The notes under the pieces: generated by a model
The model's database searches: none
What the model was told of the DNA's origin: nothing
What the model saw: only the letters and a program-made list of their open reading frames with translations
Program-made: the position numbers and the translations under genes
Shown here: positions 53,361 to 63,830 of the stretch, in pieces
Position numbering within the stretch: position 1 is the first letter of the stretch
How the letters are laid out: each line of letters starts with the position of its first letter
Origin: Pomphorhynchus laevis
Lineage: Eukaryota > Acanthocephala > Palaeacanthocephala > Echinorhynchida > Pomphorhynchidae
Direction of reading: 5' to 3'
Length of the DNA stretch: 64,000 nt
NCBI GenBank assembly: GCA_012934845.2
Contig: WNNJ02003609.1
Coordinates: 159,549-223,548 of the forward strand

Positions 53361-53684
53361 GCATTTAACACCCACTTTTTATTTTTAATCTTAAAAAGAT
53401 GTATTTTAACGTGGCAAATGCGTGCCAGCGCACGCTTACATGACCACAACAAAACAAAAATGTAAATCATGTGTCGAGAAGGTGTGAACGGAGGAGGTGT
53501 TTGAAAGTGATAAAGGAGGGAGCGCGGCAGACGTCGAGAGGGAGTTGATTCCAGGAGTGTGAGGCGGCGACGAGGAAGGATCGGAGACCGTAGTTGTTGG
53601 AGTAATTGGGAACATGGAGTAAGAGGGTATGACGGGAACATACAATAATCGGGAACATACATGCTATTCAACACCCACTTGATA
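53361..53684 (-). mobile_element. LINE D 3' end with target-site duplication
   Basis: 5'-truncated LINE D on the minus strand (53391-53640). It includes the tail GCCACGTTAAAATACATC and the C-terminal NSLSTSAALP/WNQLPLDVCRAPSF regions in overlapping frames. Imperfect 18 bp direct repeats flank it: TTTAACACCCACTT at about 53364-53377 and TTCAACACCCACTT at about 53671-53684. This is the usual outcome of target-primed reverse transcription. Confidence 0.7.
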
Positions 53685-54029
53685 TCTAACCTTTTCTTAT
53701 GCGAAATTAGTTACTTGTACATAGATTTATGGTCAGGATTGCTTAGTTTCGTTGTGTTATAAAAAAGCTGTACGACGTTTTGGTCATATTATTCTTGCAG
53801 TATATTTTATAAAATGACAGTAACCAAAAACTTGATTTCATTATTTACCAAAATAATGAAATTGTCTTAATTTGATATTTCGATAAATCCTACTATCGCA
53901 AACTACTACAGTAGTTTACGAACGAACTAAATGAACACATTGAACGATCGACATGAACATACGGACTGAACGAACACACTGAATTCGTCTGCGGAATTAT
54001 TTTTTATCAGTTTGATAATTTTTTATTCT
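53685..54029. other. AT-rich spacer
   Basis: Contains a run of degenerate GAACGA/GAACAT words at 53926-53990 (CGAACTAAATGAACACATTG and similar); no gene. Confidence 0.45.
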
Positions 54030-54085
54030 TGGTGGGCTTGTAAGTGCTCCGTTGGCACTAATTTTCCACTCAAAATAAAATTATC
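54030..54085 (+). mobile_element. 3' end of a LINE related to D
   Basis: CTTGGTGGGCTTGTAAGTGC, then CGTTGGCACTAATTTTCCAC, then AAAATAAAATT. It parallels the LINE D tail (GTGGTCATGTAAGCGTGCGC...GCCACG...AAAATAAATC) at about 65 percent. Only the tail is present. Confidence 0.5.
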
Positions 54086-54519
54086 TATCATCGTTAACAA
54101 TTTAAAACAGCAAAAATTTTACATATCGATCGATTTCATTGATACAATTTGATTTACTGTGTATCATCCATATAAAAACAAAAAACTTCAATGAATAATT
54201 GGATGTCAATATGAATCGTTTTCAATATTAAAAGTATTAATATTAAATAAATTGGAATAATAGCTTTTAATTATTCAATTTTTCTGCATTTCATATAAAG
54301 AAATTTGAACAAACGAATAATGAAAGTGATGAACAAAGAATACGAAATTAATTAATAAATTTAGCGAACAAAATTATTCAAAAGCTCAAAAATAAGATCC
54401 GCGCTACAAAAAATATAAAACAGTAAACTGAAAAGCTAAATTATTAGCTTTTTTGAATTTAGGTATCACTAAAATAAAAATTTGTTTTGATCCTCATCTC
54501 GCGTTTATCCAGCATAGTC

Positions 54520-54635
54520 CGCACCGACTGAATTCTACGGGGGTGGAAAACTCCGGGTGGTTCAGTCGCAAGGCGGCGTGTTGGACTGGTTGGGGGGGGC
54601 TCAGATCCCCATGTATTTGAGGGCGTAAATGGAAC
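54520..54635 (+). repeat. tRNA-like SINE head or tRNA pseudogene
   Basis: GGTGGTTCAGTCGCAAGGC resembles a pol III A box (tRNA D-arm), and GGGCTCAGATCCCC about 35 bp later resembles a B box (T-arm, consensus GGTTCRANYCC) with two or three differences. The block is GC-rich inside AT-rich DNA and contains a (G)8 run. No clear acceptor stem or anticodon loop, so a tRNA-derived SINE or pseudogene is more likely than a tRNA gene. Confidence 0.35.
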
Positions 54636-54679
54636 GGAAGACAATATCAGTCCGAAGATAAGCAGTATGAACATTAATG

Positions 54680-55144
54680 AAGAAGATAAACTTATTTATG
54701 TTTGACTGATTTATGTTTGTATTAATAAAATCTTATTATTAAAAATTTGTTTTGAATTTTTTAACATAATATCACTGGCTAACTAATTATTATGAGCTGA
54801 TAATAGCTTATTTGGTATAATATTACAAACTGTTTTGACTCATTTCAAGTTCTAAAGCAGTAATTAATTCAAAACATTGTGTCATGAAAGCAAATTTCAG
54901 ATTGCACTGTAAATGAAAGTATTACAATGTGATATCGATGCAATTTGTGAGTAGCTTTCAACCAACGGCAAATTCAAATATTGTATGCCATGTAATTTGA
55001 AGGTTAAAGCCCATATATCACGGACAATCAAACAAATGAAGACTTTAAAATACAAGGACGTGGAACTTGTAGAGTGCATATCGATAGAAATATATAGTTA
55101 ACTTGCAAAATATATTACCGGCCTCGACCATGATATGTCGAGAA
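54680..55144. other. AT-rich spacer
   Basis: Nothing recognisable. A short minus frame at 54897-55079 is not supported. Confidence 0.5.
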
Positions 55145-55820
55145 TTTTGTAAGTCTGCATTTTGTATTGTCTTTGTGTATTTAATACCAGGCATAATATT
55201 ATTTTTTCATGAATCACTCACGATTAATCAAAAATACTGCGAAAGTTGTGAAATGAAATGTTATCCAGTTATAGTTATCATAAACTTGACGGTACTTTGT
55301 TATCTCGGTGTGATTTCGATATGGTTATTTTTCATATAATTTATGTAAAAGATTATTGTTGCTATAATCGGAGATCACCTTTTACAGTTACAACTTTAAA
55401 TACCATATAATATCCCTTTAAATTATACAATCAGCAATGCCGGATAATCATATATTAGAAAAGCTTTACCCACCAAAACGTATATTAATTAAATATACCA
55501 ATAAGATAATTAAATCAGCAAGCCTTGTGATATTCGAGAACAATTTGGTCAAAAACGATATGATAATTGATAATGTCTATTCAAAATGAACCTTGTGCAT
55601 TTTTCTGTGATAACTAAAAATATATATAGAGACATCAGTGAGACTATACTCTACTGATGAGCCACAATAATGACGAAACGTCGGTCATTAAGGTTGTTCG
55701 TTTCTATTTAATTACGCGTCTAATGCAATGAATTTTCCATAATATTTAATTTTAATCGACTATTTCACAAATTGTTTGTATGATAATTGCTCATTCAATA
55801 GCGTAATTTAATACAATAAA
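55145..55820. repeat. Module X, copy 2 (676 bp, hammerhead-bearing)
   Basis: Same length and almost the same sequence as 31010-31685. Left context differs (CATGATATGTCGAGAA here, LINE D there), so the left border is a real module edge. The right border runs into the same mini-LINE D junction. Confidence 0.8.
55647..55695 (+). ncRNA. Hammerhead-like core, module X copy 2
   Basis: CTGATGA at 55654-55660, the GCCA/TGAC stem with a CAATAA loop, and GAAA at 55675-55678, then ACGTCGGTC. As in copy 1, except that the 5' strand of stem I reads TACTCTA instead of AACCCTA, which weakens stem I further. Confidence 0.45.
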
Positions 55821-56215
55821 GGATTTATTTTTACGTGGCAAAAGCGTGCTACGTAAAGTGTTTCCGTAAAGGAGGACCAAAAAGTGTGTGAGAAACGAAA
55901 CAGGAGGGATGGCACGGTGATGTCGGGTAGTGAAGATTGCATGGGATGGGAAGTGTATATGATAACAAGATAAGTGGTCGGAGAAAGGACACCGGGAAAC
56001 GACGGGGTAGTTTGTGTGGACGTGTTGGAGGTTGATATGTGCTTATAGGAGAGGCTGCGGATTAGTTTGTTTGCACAAAATTTACATAGGAAGTCTTCTT
56101 TAGACTTACTGTTGTCGCAGGCGATTGTGGTTTAGACGCTGCAGTCGTGTGTCGAGCACTTTACTCGTAGTTGTTCACAGTTGGGTTTTCTGACGTCCTC
56201 CCATTAACGTCCTTG
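55821..56215 (-). mobile_element. Mini-LINE D, copy 2
   Basis: Minus strand: an ORF1 start region (words equal to CSTHDCSVW codons around 56120-56170), then the same jump to the LINE D 3' tail (GCACGCTTTTGCCACG, AAAATAAATCC at 55821-55848). It is about 170 bp shorter than copy 1 within ORF1 but shares the ORF1-to-tail junction exactly. Confidence 0.75.
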
Positions 56216-56329
56216 TATGTTTTGCAGATAAATTTTCTACTGCAACTGATTGAATTGATTTGCAACTGATTAAATTGATCTGCAACTGATTGAATTAATC
56301 TGAAACTGATTGAATTGATTGTAGTTATA

Positions 56330-56830
56330 ACCAAGCAATTTTTACCAGTGAGATAATGTAGGACATGTCAGTTATTATGCTAGAAGAACAAAATCCCCTA
56401 TGCATTGTAATAATGTTGTTAGTTAGCCGTCTTGGAATGCCTTATTGTAGCAACCAATACAGAGTATTATCTATAGATGGCTCGTAATAATGATGAAACA
56501 TGAATCATTATATGTTTCTATTTCATTTAAAGTCTAATACAATTAAATATAAATAATCCCTCATAATATTTTATTTTTATTAATTATTTCATCTCTTGTT
56601 AGTATGGCAGTCGCTCGTTAAACAGTACTTATATGTGACTTGCGGAAAGTAATCCCATTGGCATTGCAATAATAATGTTATTAGTTGGTGGCCGTCTGGG
56701 ATCCTTTCACTTTAGTAAGCAGTTTATATTATTGTCTACTAATGAGTCGTAATAATGACCAAATGACGGTCATTATTATTGTTCGTTTCTACTTACTTTC
56801 AAGTCTAATGCAATTATATATGAAGAATTC
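56330..56830 (+). repeat. Two tandem, decayed hammerhead-type repeat units
   Basis: Two units of about 210-265 bp. Unit 1 is 56360-56620 (GCATTGTAATAATGTTGTTAG, CCGTCTTGGAATGCC, then GATGGCTCGTAATAATGATG, AAAC). Unit 2 is about 56620-56830 (GCATTGCAATAATAATG, CCGTCTGGGATCC, then CTAATGAGTCGTAATAATG, ACCAAATGACGGTC). The order (CTnATGA, short stem, TGAC, AAA, then GTTTCTA or GTTCGTTTCTA) matches the X core with core bases lost, so neither should cleave. Confidence 0.55.
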
Positions 56831-56917
56831 ACCCCGATTGGGTAGCAAAAGAAATTTAAATTACCGAGATGATTGGCGAGTTTAGCAAATTAAGATAATT
56901 GTGGATCAACACCTAAT

Positions 56918-59620
56918 CTAAATAACTATTAATGTGATTATAAAATTAATGCAGATTAATTGTAACGTTCCAAAGTGTGTTCTAAGTATGCGCACTCCTG
57001 GGTGGCACAAGGTATCGTGTGTCTCCTTCAAGCCGTTTACTCTTAGCGCCGCGCAATTTCTGGAAAAAGCGTCAGCCGAAATGTTCAAAGAACCAGGGCG
57101 GAAGTAAATATCGAAATCATAGTCAGCTAAGTCAACTTCCCAGCGCTGGATCTTGTCGTTTTTAATTTTATTTACGTTGCTCTTGAATATGAAGCTCACA
57201 GATTGTTGATCTGTTATAATCTTGAAATGTCGCCCAATCAAGAGATGCTGCCACTTTCTGAGGGCTTCAACAATGGCTAGCGCTTCCTTCTCGACTGATT
57301 CGTAACGTCGTTCGTTAATGGAAAGTCTTCTCGCAAAGAACGCGACTGGGTGCGAATCGCCATTAATGTCGCAGCGATGCATATATCAGATGCATGACTT
57401 TCGACGGTCAATACCTTAGCCTTGTCGATATGGTACAAAGAAGAACCAGCGATATCTTTTTTAAAGTTTCAAATGCTCTTGATGCTTCGGGTTTCAACGG
57501 AAATGTAACTTCATACATAAATTCTATACCCTAACAAAGAAGCTAGGTATCCAGGAAGCGTAATACGAGAAACGGCTAATTGTCCTCTGCAATGACTTCA
57601 CGTCGTGCGATAATGTGAAATCGAGTAGTGCTTGTAATCGCTCAGGATCCGGTTTCAAGACACCATTGATCACGAGATAGCATAACAATTTTATTTCTTT
57701 CCTGCCGAACTCGCACTTATAGTTGTTATAGGTCAATCCATAAAGAGTGGCGATACTATTGAATCTTGAAAGATTTTTGTCATGTTTCTCTTTTGTCGGG
57801 TCACAAATTGTAATATTGTCTGAGAAAGCGAAGGTATCTTCCAAGTTATTGACATATATGATCGCGTCCATACATATTTGGAAGCAGGACACTGCGTTTT
57901 TTAGACCGAAGGGAAGTTTTGTGAATCTGTATAGCTTTCCGTCTGTTTCGAAAGCTGTATATACCCTATCGTCTTCGTGAAGGGGTATCTGATGATAAGT
58001 AACCTGCAGATCTATTGTTGAAAAATACGTATATTTACTGATTTTGCTGACCAGCTCTTGTAGATTAGGCAATGGGTATGCGTTCAATAAGGTGAATCGA
58101 TTTATTATTTCTGAATAGTCTATAACAAGTCTTCTTTTATGCCGATCAGAACGAGTCACCACAACTTGGGCACGTCATGGCGGAACACACGGTTCGATAA
58201 TCCCATCACACAGTAATTTCCTTATTTCATCACGAATAAACGCGCGATCGGAAGAGTTATATCTACGATACCGTGTCGCGATCGGAGTACAGTTATCGCT
58301 GAGATGCGGAAACGGTCTGACTGGTCTTAGGTTGACAGGACTTGTAGTCGCAATGACTAATTCCGGCTCTTCACCTTCTAATTTAAACATTAGGCTCTGA
58401 TGCAATTTCATAAAATCCATTCCAATGATCAATTCAGAGCATAGATCATCGAGTATGTAGAAAGTTATGCTCGGATAAGACCGATTCTTGTATACAATGG
58501 AAAGATTCGCTAGTCCTTGGGTAAACATCTTGAATCGTTTCGAAGCCATACTTATCGGAGTTTTATCGAATTGTAACGACAACTTCAATCTTCTGACAGT
58601 CTCAGTTCGCATAAAGTTATTGCAACTACATGTGTCGAAGAGGCATTCGACCGCGCAATCTCGAATCACTATGCGATCGACTATTTTTGATGTACATTTA
58701 GTGAACGCTATTGTAGACAGAGTATCAGAGTTGCCGTATTTTGCGAAGCGGCAGGATCTACAAAATGACCGACCTTTTGACATTTCCGACAGATTGAGTT
58801 CTTCGCTGGACAATTCTCCCGTCTATGACGGATCAATCCTACACAGAAAAAACAATTCCAATTAAATCTAAGAGCGGCAACTGTCTTCGTTGTTTTTATT
58901 TTGTATTTGGATCCCCGTCATCGGTTCTTCGACTTTGTCAGATACGTGCCTATTCGATAGTACGGACGCTCGATAATATGGCTGACGAACGTCTCTTGGC
59001 ACTCTCCATTGCTTTAGCCGTCTCGCAAGTATCAGGCAATTTCAAGGATCCATTTTTGAGAAGATGCTCTCGTATCTTTGTCGCAGATATTCCCATTATG
59101 AAAGCGTTAAGGATTGCTTGATCCTGATGGTATACAACGGACACTTCTTGGAAATTACATTTCGTTGCCAGCTGTTTGAGCGCATTGATGTAGCATTGGA
59201 CATCCTCATTTTCTTTTTGTCTTCGAGCGAATAGGAGATGCCTGGCATGAATCACGTTCACTGGTTTGTCGAACATAGATTTGAGAATCTGAATAACTTC
59301 GTCATGAGTAGATGAGAGTTGTATCGATTTGTATATTTGGGGTGATACGTAGTTGCGCAGAATAGTAAGCCTGCACATCATGCGGCGCTTTAATGTGCGT
59401 AATAAAGACCTCGAATGTCGCGAGCCAATGTATCCAGACGTCACTCACCTGTGGCTCGTCCGTGTTGATCGACAATTTAGATGGTTGTAGAAATCGAGAA
59501 TAACCTGTCTGAGAACGCCCATCATCTTCTGTCGGTATCATCTCAATGTGTCTAATAAACTGTAGCATAAACAAAGAAATTGCTAAAGTAGCTTTATTAG
59601 GCACATCTAGAAAAGACAAA
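56918..59620 (-). mobile_element. Gypsy-type LTR retrotransposon fossil, internal region only
   Basis: Right to left on the minus strand are a gag-like segment (about 59620-58950), an aspartic-protease-like region with an RT start (58813-58175), the RT core (58162-57524, with words such as LVIDYSEIINRFTLLNAYPL and LPFGLKNAVSCFQ), and RNase H (about 57400-56960: FARRLSINERRYE, KEALAIVEALRKW), reaching the first residues of an integrase zinc-binding segment. The domain order is that of the gypsy group. I see no end repeats and no complete integrase. It is an old, broken fossil with several breaks, and it is not functional. Family within gypsy not determined. Confidence 0.8.
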
Positions 59621-60140
59621 AGTTATCAGACAATATCATTCAGCATTTTCGTCTAGCATTCATTCCAAATTAAGAACTGCATCTCGATTGCCTAGTCAAC
59701 AAATTAGACCAGCTAGATATGGATATACCAAACATCAGTATTCAAACAAATCAGTTTCGCGAACTGTTTGCAAGTAAGCGACCACTTGTATGACATCCGT
59801 CGTTATACGGCTACTACTACAAATATTGTGAAATACGAATTCATATCCACGATCGCTCTGCAGCATGCGTATTCGCCTAAGAATACGCATGCCACCAAAT
59901 CTGCTTTTCTTATTGTCAGCACTGGTCACCTTTTTGTGACAATTGATGACGATTATCACCAATTGTTATTCATATTGTCAATAATTCTGTTATTCCCTTC
60001 TAATATATTTCCAATGTCCTTATCTCTCAACTCTCCCACTCTTCTATTCGATAGCTTACTAAAATTTATCGAAGTGCTCACGATTATATAAAAATTGATA
60101 ATTTTACAGAAGGCTAACAAATTATTATTACTAAATGTTA
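59621..60140. other. Flank of the gypsy fossil
   Basis: No domain recognised. Part of this may be non-coding sequence of the gypsy element, but I found no repeat partner for it in the window. A perfect hairpin lies inside. Confidence 0.4.
59863..59892. repeat. Perfect 12 bp hairpin
   Basis: GCATGCGTATTC (59863-59874), loop GCCTAA, GAATACGCATGC (59881-59892). GC-richer than its surroundings. Role unknown. Confidence 0.8.
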
Positions 60141-60146
60141 CAGAAT

Positions 60147-60690
60147 AATGGCCCATTTGAAATGGCCCATTTACGGGAAACGTTTTCATTTACAAAGCTT
60201 GAAATAAATATATTCATTATAAAATGTTACAGAAGAGCTAATGATTAACTTTTACAGAAGAGCAAACACTGACATTGTAACGATTTGCTATTCTTCCTAA
60301 CTTTTGCCCATTTCCGAGAGGCTTATCAAGGATAATAATAAATCGTTTCATTATTAATTTTTATTAATAAATTATTATTTAATAATCATTTAATTGATGC
60401 ATTTTTAATCATATAAACTAATAATGATTTACATTAACAAGTTTAAACTTTATTTTATAGAATTTTTTTAAATCGTTACTGTTAATTTTAATTAATGGCT
60501 TTGAACGTTTACTATTTTTAATATTCCTTATATATGAGGTATATATTATGATTATAATTATGTTGTATAATATAATTATATGAAGAGCTAATGATTAACT
60601 TTTTCAGAAGAGCAGACACATTATCTGCATTTGGAAGATGACTATATAAAACGTTTTGTAATTTATAGGCCCATTTGCGGGAACCTTGTA
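60147..60690. repeat. Dispersed short repeats: GGCCCATTT motif and a 38 bp direct repeat
   Basis: GGCCCATTTACGGGAAAC is at 60164-60181 (with a second GCCCATTTGA just before it), GCCCATTTCCGAGAGG at about 60306-60321, and GGCCCATTTGCGGGAACC at 60668-60685. Separately, GAAGAGCTAATGATTAAC with its following GAAGAGCA(A/G)ACAC occurs at 60234 and 60583. No gene in this stretch. Confidence 0.65.
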
Positions 60691-62232
60691 ATATAATAAT
60701 AAAAAATAAAATAAATATATTGTATAATATTATATATATTATATTATTATATATAAATTCATAATAAAATTAAAACATTATTTTCTTAAACGTCGTTAAT
60801 CAGAGTGAAACGTTTATTCTTCCAAAGAACCTTTTCACTTATCAACCCCCCTCCTCCTAATTTTCTAATGACTGATTTTGTTGTATACAATACAAGTTCT
60901 TCTTTGCTATCAGTTTATGTACGTGCTATATTTATCTGTTTACTTTTCAGGCAAAAAATAAGCCCAATTATTAAATGTTTTTATTTTTTATTGTATTTTC
61001 AAAAAAGACTATTGTGATTTCGATCTACGATCTACGTCTCTGTCGTATCTGCTAACAAAGAAAAATACAAATAAATGTCGCTGGCTAAAATATAAAACGC
61101 AAACTGACAGAATGTCTGCAGATCCAAATGGCTGCAGATATAATGGCTGAAGATCTACAATCCCGTCTTGAACCCATGGTCTGTTCGGGATCGACGACAA
61201 GCGACCAGACGGCGGTACCCTCGTTGCTTGGAAAAAGGGATTGTGTATCCCCTGTTACTTTACGTGTCCAAATACCTTGGCTCAAAACAACTAACACTTG
61301 GCGGTTTATGACGCTGGAATTATCTCTAAGGAGGCAGAAACCCGAAAATACTAAAAATATATGGATTTGGACACTCGTAAACACATGTTTATCCCGATAA
61401 TCACCGAGACACTAGGATCGGTGGGCCTATAGGTACTCGGTCGTCGTTTGCTTAGACGAACCAGTGATTCACGCGCTTTTTTCTTTCTAACGCAAAGGAT
61501 AAGCGCTGCAATCCTGCGGAGCAACGCGGCCTGCTTGCGGGAGTGCATGGACGATCCTGATATACGCAATTCATAAAAATTGATCAATGCAGAAACAAAT
61601 ATTTTGAATGAAAATTGTATTTTATTTCTAATTTTAGCAAGCGAGTGTGAATAATAAACAAATTAATCAATTTTATTAATTAATAATATAATTCATAATG
61701 TCCCTTAAAAACATTTACAGTTTAGATAAACTCCTTAAATATGTTTTGACATATAGCTTATCTTTTGATGTATAATTAAAGTATATTATATACAATATAA
61801 TTAAATAATTATATCAATTTAAATAATTAAATAATAATTATTAATATTAATTAATTATAATCAAATTAATATAATTATAATCATAATTATATATTATACT
61901 TTAATATAATTAAAGTATATTGTCTTTTAAAGTATAATCTGATATGATTCAGCTTGTCTGTTTATTTTTTTGATATGATATTCAGACAGTTTTTCATAAC
62001 TTCTAGTACTTATGTAAATATAGTAACCAATCGATAAACCGGACTTTGTTAAGATAAATTTAGCTAATTGTTTCGAAATGTGTTAAAATTAAAACGTTTT
62101 AGAATTTTAAAAGTTAATATTTCAAATATTAACTATTTTAGTTGTTTCATTATCAATTTTTATTTATTTTTTTGAAACAAAAGTTTTTTATTATACCAAT
62201 AAGAATACAATTTGGGTTCCCTCAAATGGGCC
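60668..62232. mobile_element. Possible DNA transposon remnant bounded by 18 bp inverted repeats
   Basis: GGCCCATTTGCGGGAACC (60668-60685) is matched in inverted orientation by GGGTTCCCTCAAATGGGCC (62214-62232), 17 of 18 positions. The 1.56 kb between has a GC-richer block (61085-61590) with short frames on both strands and no transposase motif I know. I see no convincing target-site duplication. The motif also occurs outside the pair (60164), which weakens the case. Confidence 0.35.
61020..61590. other. GC-richer block, coding-like, unassigned
   Basis: Open frames of 60-100 codons on both strands (plus 61128-61400; minus 61085-61384 and 61351-61587). Composition is protein-like but no motif is recognised and no frame is clearly best. 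Could be an old transposase or host pseudogene fragment. Confidence 0.3.
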
Positions 62233-62260
62233 TCAATATAAATTTTATTTTATTTTTTAT

Positions 62261-62615
62261 TTATTGTTCAATGTCCCTGATTTGAAATCCCGAGTTCGCT
62301 CTCGGTACCGTTCTCAAAGACATAGATATGGCTTTAGCTAGAGTGATGGCCATTCGACATCGGACGTTTCTGATACATTCGGAGTAATCCGTTCCCGTGC
62401 TCATCGATTTTCGTCCGGCGATTGACTGCAATAAATAATTTGCCACTGGTCCAGACCCTCCCGAAGACGAAAAAAAGACAGGTGCGAAAAATCCACCCTC
62501 CAGGTATCGTACTCTTTCTGCGTATTTCGCTCTTTTGCGATTTTCATTGTACGCGTATACATTTTCGATGTTATCTTTTACGTTTGAGGGAGCCAGGTGT
62601 TTAAATACACAAATG
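62261..62615 (-). pseudogene. Family G: C-terminus of an RT-nuclease retroelement related to family F
   Basis: The minus-strand frame, open across about 350 bp, reads ENRKRAKYAERVRYLEGGFF, then APVFFSSSGGSGPVANYLLQ, GTDYSECIRNVRCRMAI and a stop at 62261. In family F1 the equivalent segment is RKKAKYTCIDESQYKFVPLA, then DTIGAAGPITSNFLTKL. Both follow the nuclease core in this protein family. The upstream nuclease is not present here. It is a 5'-truncated, apparently uninterrupted remnant. Confidence 0.55.
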
Positions 62616-63202
62616 TCTAATTTTTATTAATAAAAATTATTATTGAATAATAATTTTCATTTATTAAATTTAGTATTCATTCAATAATAATTTATGATGC
62701 ATTGAAATCGTCTTGTTGGTACTCGCTTGAATTTCATTTTGTTGATATATTATTATTAGAATTTTATTTTGTTCAGATATTTCCGGACCTCTTCGACTAA
62801 CTTGTATTTTAGCTGGCTACATAATAGCTTCAGCTATCAGGTCGCATTACGACTAAATTATCAATTTTTATTAATAATATCGATAAAAATATATTAATAT
62901 TAATTTGTTTATTAATTTATTGCTGATAAAATGTTATAATGAACACAATGTGTTTATAAATGAAGTAATTATATTGATGAACAGATTAAGTTAATTAATC
63001 AATTAATTCGAACAAAAATTTATTATAGGTACTGCAATCGTTATAGGGTAAGTACAATAGATTTTGTTCATTAACTGAATTGATATGAACAAATTAAGTT
63101 AATTAACAGTTATTCATCCTAGATGCTAGAGTTCAAAATTCAATAAATTTAAAAAATGTAATAAATGAATCAAAATCATTAAAACATTGCTCTATTTGTT
63201 AG
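62616..63202. other. AT-rich stretch
   Basis: A loosely repeated GAACA(A/G)ATTAAGTTAATTAA occurs at about 62980 and 63087. No gene. Confidence 0.5.
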
Positions 63203-63399
63203 ATGTCCATACGAGTTTCTTTAAAGGATGCAGTTCAAAATGTTCAATCTTTGATTGTACCAGCAATACAAGATGTATCAACACAACCTTCTTTCTTACC
63301 ATCGCAAAATCATTCTCCAAAACTGATCAAGGATCTACCAAATCTAAAATATCACCAGCAATTAGAAGATACTCAACAATTGGTAGATGATGTTTATTG
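63203..63399 (+). CDS. Candidate internal exon of a host gene
   Basis: It is preceded by CTCTATTTGTTAG (acceptor-like, pyrimidine-rich) and followed by TTG|GTAATA (donor-like) at 63400. The frame reads MSIRVSLKDAVQNVQSLIVP, then ILDVSTQPS-like polar sequence with SQNHSPKLIKDLPNLKYHQQ and a LVDDVYW end, with no stop until just past the donor. Low-complexity, polar composition fits a disordered region. No domain recognised; the ATG at the acceptor need not be a start. Another frame (63187-63390) is open too but Cys/Ser/Phe-rich and less protein-like. Confidence 0.35.
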
Positions 63400-63754
63400 G
63401 TAATATACGATCTTAATTGAAATTTTTATTTCTATGTGAAGCGAGCAATTGTCAAACAAGGAAACGAATTTGTACATTTACTTTACACATATCGAAGCAC
63501 GTCAATTTCAAGTAAAAAGGTACGTAAACTCACACATTTATCTGTAGATGTGCAGTAAAAGCTTAAATAATTTCGTTTCTAAAGTCTCACAATTTTTTTT
63601 TGTTTAGTGCCAATTACAAAAATCACTTAAAAATATATTTCCATTGTAAAATAATAATAGATATTTTGACATTGAACTTTGGAGTATAGAACTTATAAAT
63701 AAAATTTCAATTTGAAATTCTATTTCAAAGAATGGAATTTCTTTGAAATTCTAT
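63400..63754. other. AT-rich stretch, intron or intergenic
   Basis: A short inverted repeat of AATTTCAAAGAA-type words lies at 63690-63760. No gene. Confidence 0.45.
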
Positions 63755-63830
63755 TCTTTGAGGTGTACATCAGCGGGGCCAAATACATGCTAATGGCCAA
63801 GGAGTACATCTGGCATCATTGTTCTTCCAA
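63755..63830 (-). repeat. Family A fragment
   Basis: CAGCGGGGCCAAATACATGC then TAATGGCC matches the CAGCAGGACCAAATACACGC ... TAATGGCG part of family A. Only this short segment is recognisable. Confidence 0.5.

Noticed and set aside
54459-54674. 71-codon minus frame over the tRNA-like block
   Set aside because: Pro/Thr/Ser-rich translation of a GC-rich pol III-like segment. No start or splice context and no domain.
60805-61017. 70-codon frame with a Pro run and hydrophobic segments
   Set aside because: AT-driven Phe/Leu/Ile composition and no supporting context.
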